Positions 13,793-13,960 of a stretch of DNA of 13,960 nucleotides are shown piece after piece. Location: assembly GCA_964585305.1 (NCBI GenBank), contig CAZPDM010000099.1, positions 1-13,960 of the forward strand. Direction: 5' to 3'. A model generated the notes under the pieces. It did not search any database. It saw only the letters and a list, made by a program, of their open reading frames with translations, and was not told where the DNA came from. Within the stretch, counting starts at the first letter, position 1; each line of letters opens with the position of its first letter. Source of the DNA: CAZPDM01 sp964585305 (GTDB taxonomy: Bacteria > Planctomycetota > Uabimicrobiia > Uabimicrobiales > JABWCH01). The position numbers were made by a program, and so were the translations under genes.

Positions 13793-13960
13793 TTATTCTT
13801 CTAATGTTTTGCGGATTTTCATTGCTAACTCATTTTTAGAAAACGGTTTTTGGATAAATTGGATATTTTCTTCTAAAATACCGTGTTGAGCAATGACATT
13901 AGAAGTGTGACATACCTCATGGCAAGCCATGAGGCTTCGACAAGAAAATACCTGGACTAA
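13793..13960 (-). CDS. Receiver-domain protein, C-terminal fragment (probably hybrid histidine kinase)
   Basis: The minus-strand frame is open from the window edge to the stop at 13795-13793, giving 55 residues. The end shows a classical receiver: a VFS strand (beta-4), TSNVIAQHGILEE, then FIQKPFS with the conserved Lys-Pro of beta-5, and a final amphipathic helix KNELAMKIRKTLEE. The wording VIAQHGILEE-x-FIQKPFS is what I remember at the ends of hybrid sensor kinases, where a receiver terminates the protein. The phosphorylated Asp and any kinase domains lie beyond the window. Ten extra residues between the beta-4 serine and TSN come from the palindromic insertion at 13909-13942. Without them the segment has the standard receiver length. 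A single-domain response regulator is the alternative. Confidence 0.78.
   Translation of the reverse strand, partial: LVQVFSCRSLMACHEVCHTSNVIAQHGILEENIQFIQKPFSKNELAMKIRKTLEE
13909..13942. repeat. Palindromic mini-insertion with 4-bp direct repeats inside the receiver gene
   Basis: CCTCATGGC (13915-13923) and GCCATGAGG (13926-13934) are perfect 9-bp inverted arms around AA. They are more G+C-rich than the surroundings. GACA direct repeats stand at 13909-13912 and 13939-13942, exactly 30 nt apart. Removing one repeat plus the element takes out 30 nt in frame and restores S-C-H-T-S-N where receivers usually read S-G-Y-T. This looks like a small palindromic element with a target duplication, caught in coding sequence. 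Confidence 0.55.

Noticed and set aside
1..13960. CRISPR array, tRNA/rRNA genes, transposase or integrase genes
   Set aside because: No regularly spaced direct repeats, tRNA-like cloverleaf or transposase/integrase motifs were seen on either strand; the only element-like structure is the 30-nt palindromic insertion near the right end.

Overview
The window is AT-rich DNA (by eye about one third G+C) from a Gram-negative-type, peptidoglycan-making bacterium. It carries murF, a RodA/FtsW polymerase, rsmD, the c-di-AMP synthase disA, a PEP-CTERM surface protein, the tail of an RlmM-like rRNA methyltransferase and the tail of a receiver-domain signalling protein. PEP-CTERM cargo, hybrid-kinase-type receivers and a very large STAND-type ATPase are common together in Planctomycetota/PVC-like and some other environmental phyla. 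I favour that kind of lineage, with low confidence. A run of exactly 100 N suggests a scaffolded draft or metagenome assembly.

Layout. 1-242: 3' end of an rRNA 2'-O-methyltransferase. 243-370: promoter and terminator signals. 371-5773: one giant ORF (about 1800 aa, interrupted by the N gap) with a STAND-like P-loop NTPase followed by about 1100 residues of alpha-solenoid built on a ~40-residue tryptophan-anchored period. 5857-8931: murF, then a gene that fuses a RapZ-like N-terminal domain to a GlmS-type double-SIS isomerase module. 9170-10234: disA with its own promoter. A 21-bp bidirectional terminator separates disA from two minus-strand genes, a PEP-CTERM protein and a membrane-anchored protein of unknown function. 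11950-13140: rodA/ftsW-type gene, tail-to-tail with rsmD (13137-13724, minus). 13793-13960: C-terminus of a receiver domain that carries a 30-nt in-frame palindromic insertion.

How it fits together. murF, the RapZ-SIS fusion, disA and rodA all bear on cell-wall synthesis or its control: amino-sugar supply, UDP-MurNAc-pentapeptide completion, c-di-AMP signalling and glycan polymerisation. The most novel items are: (1) the RapZ-N::GlmS-isomerase fusion, which joins in one chain two activities that act in the same regulatory circuit in Escherichia coli; (2) the small palindromic element flanked by 4-bp direct repeats inside the receiver gene; (3) the giant STAND-like protein, a possible defence or signalling sensor; and (4) a ribosome-binding site separated from its AUG by a hairpin in the PEP-CTERM gene.
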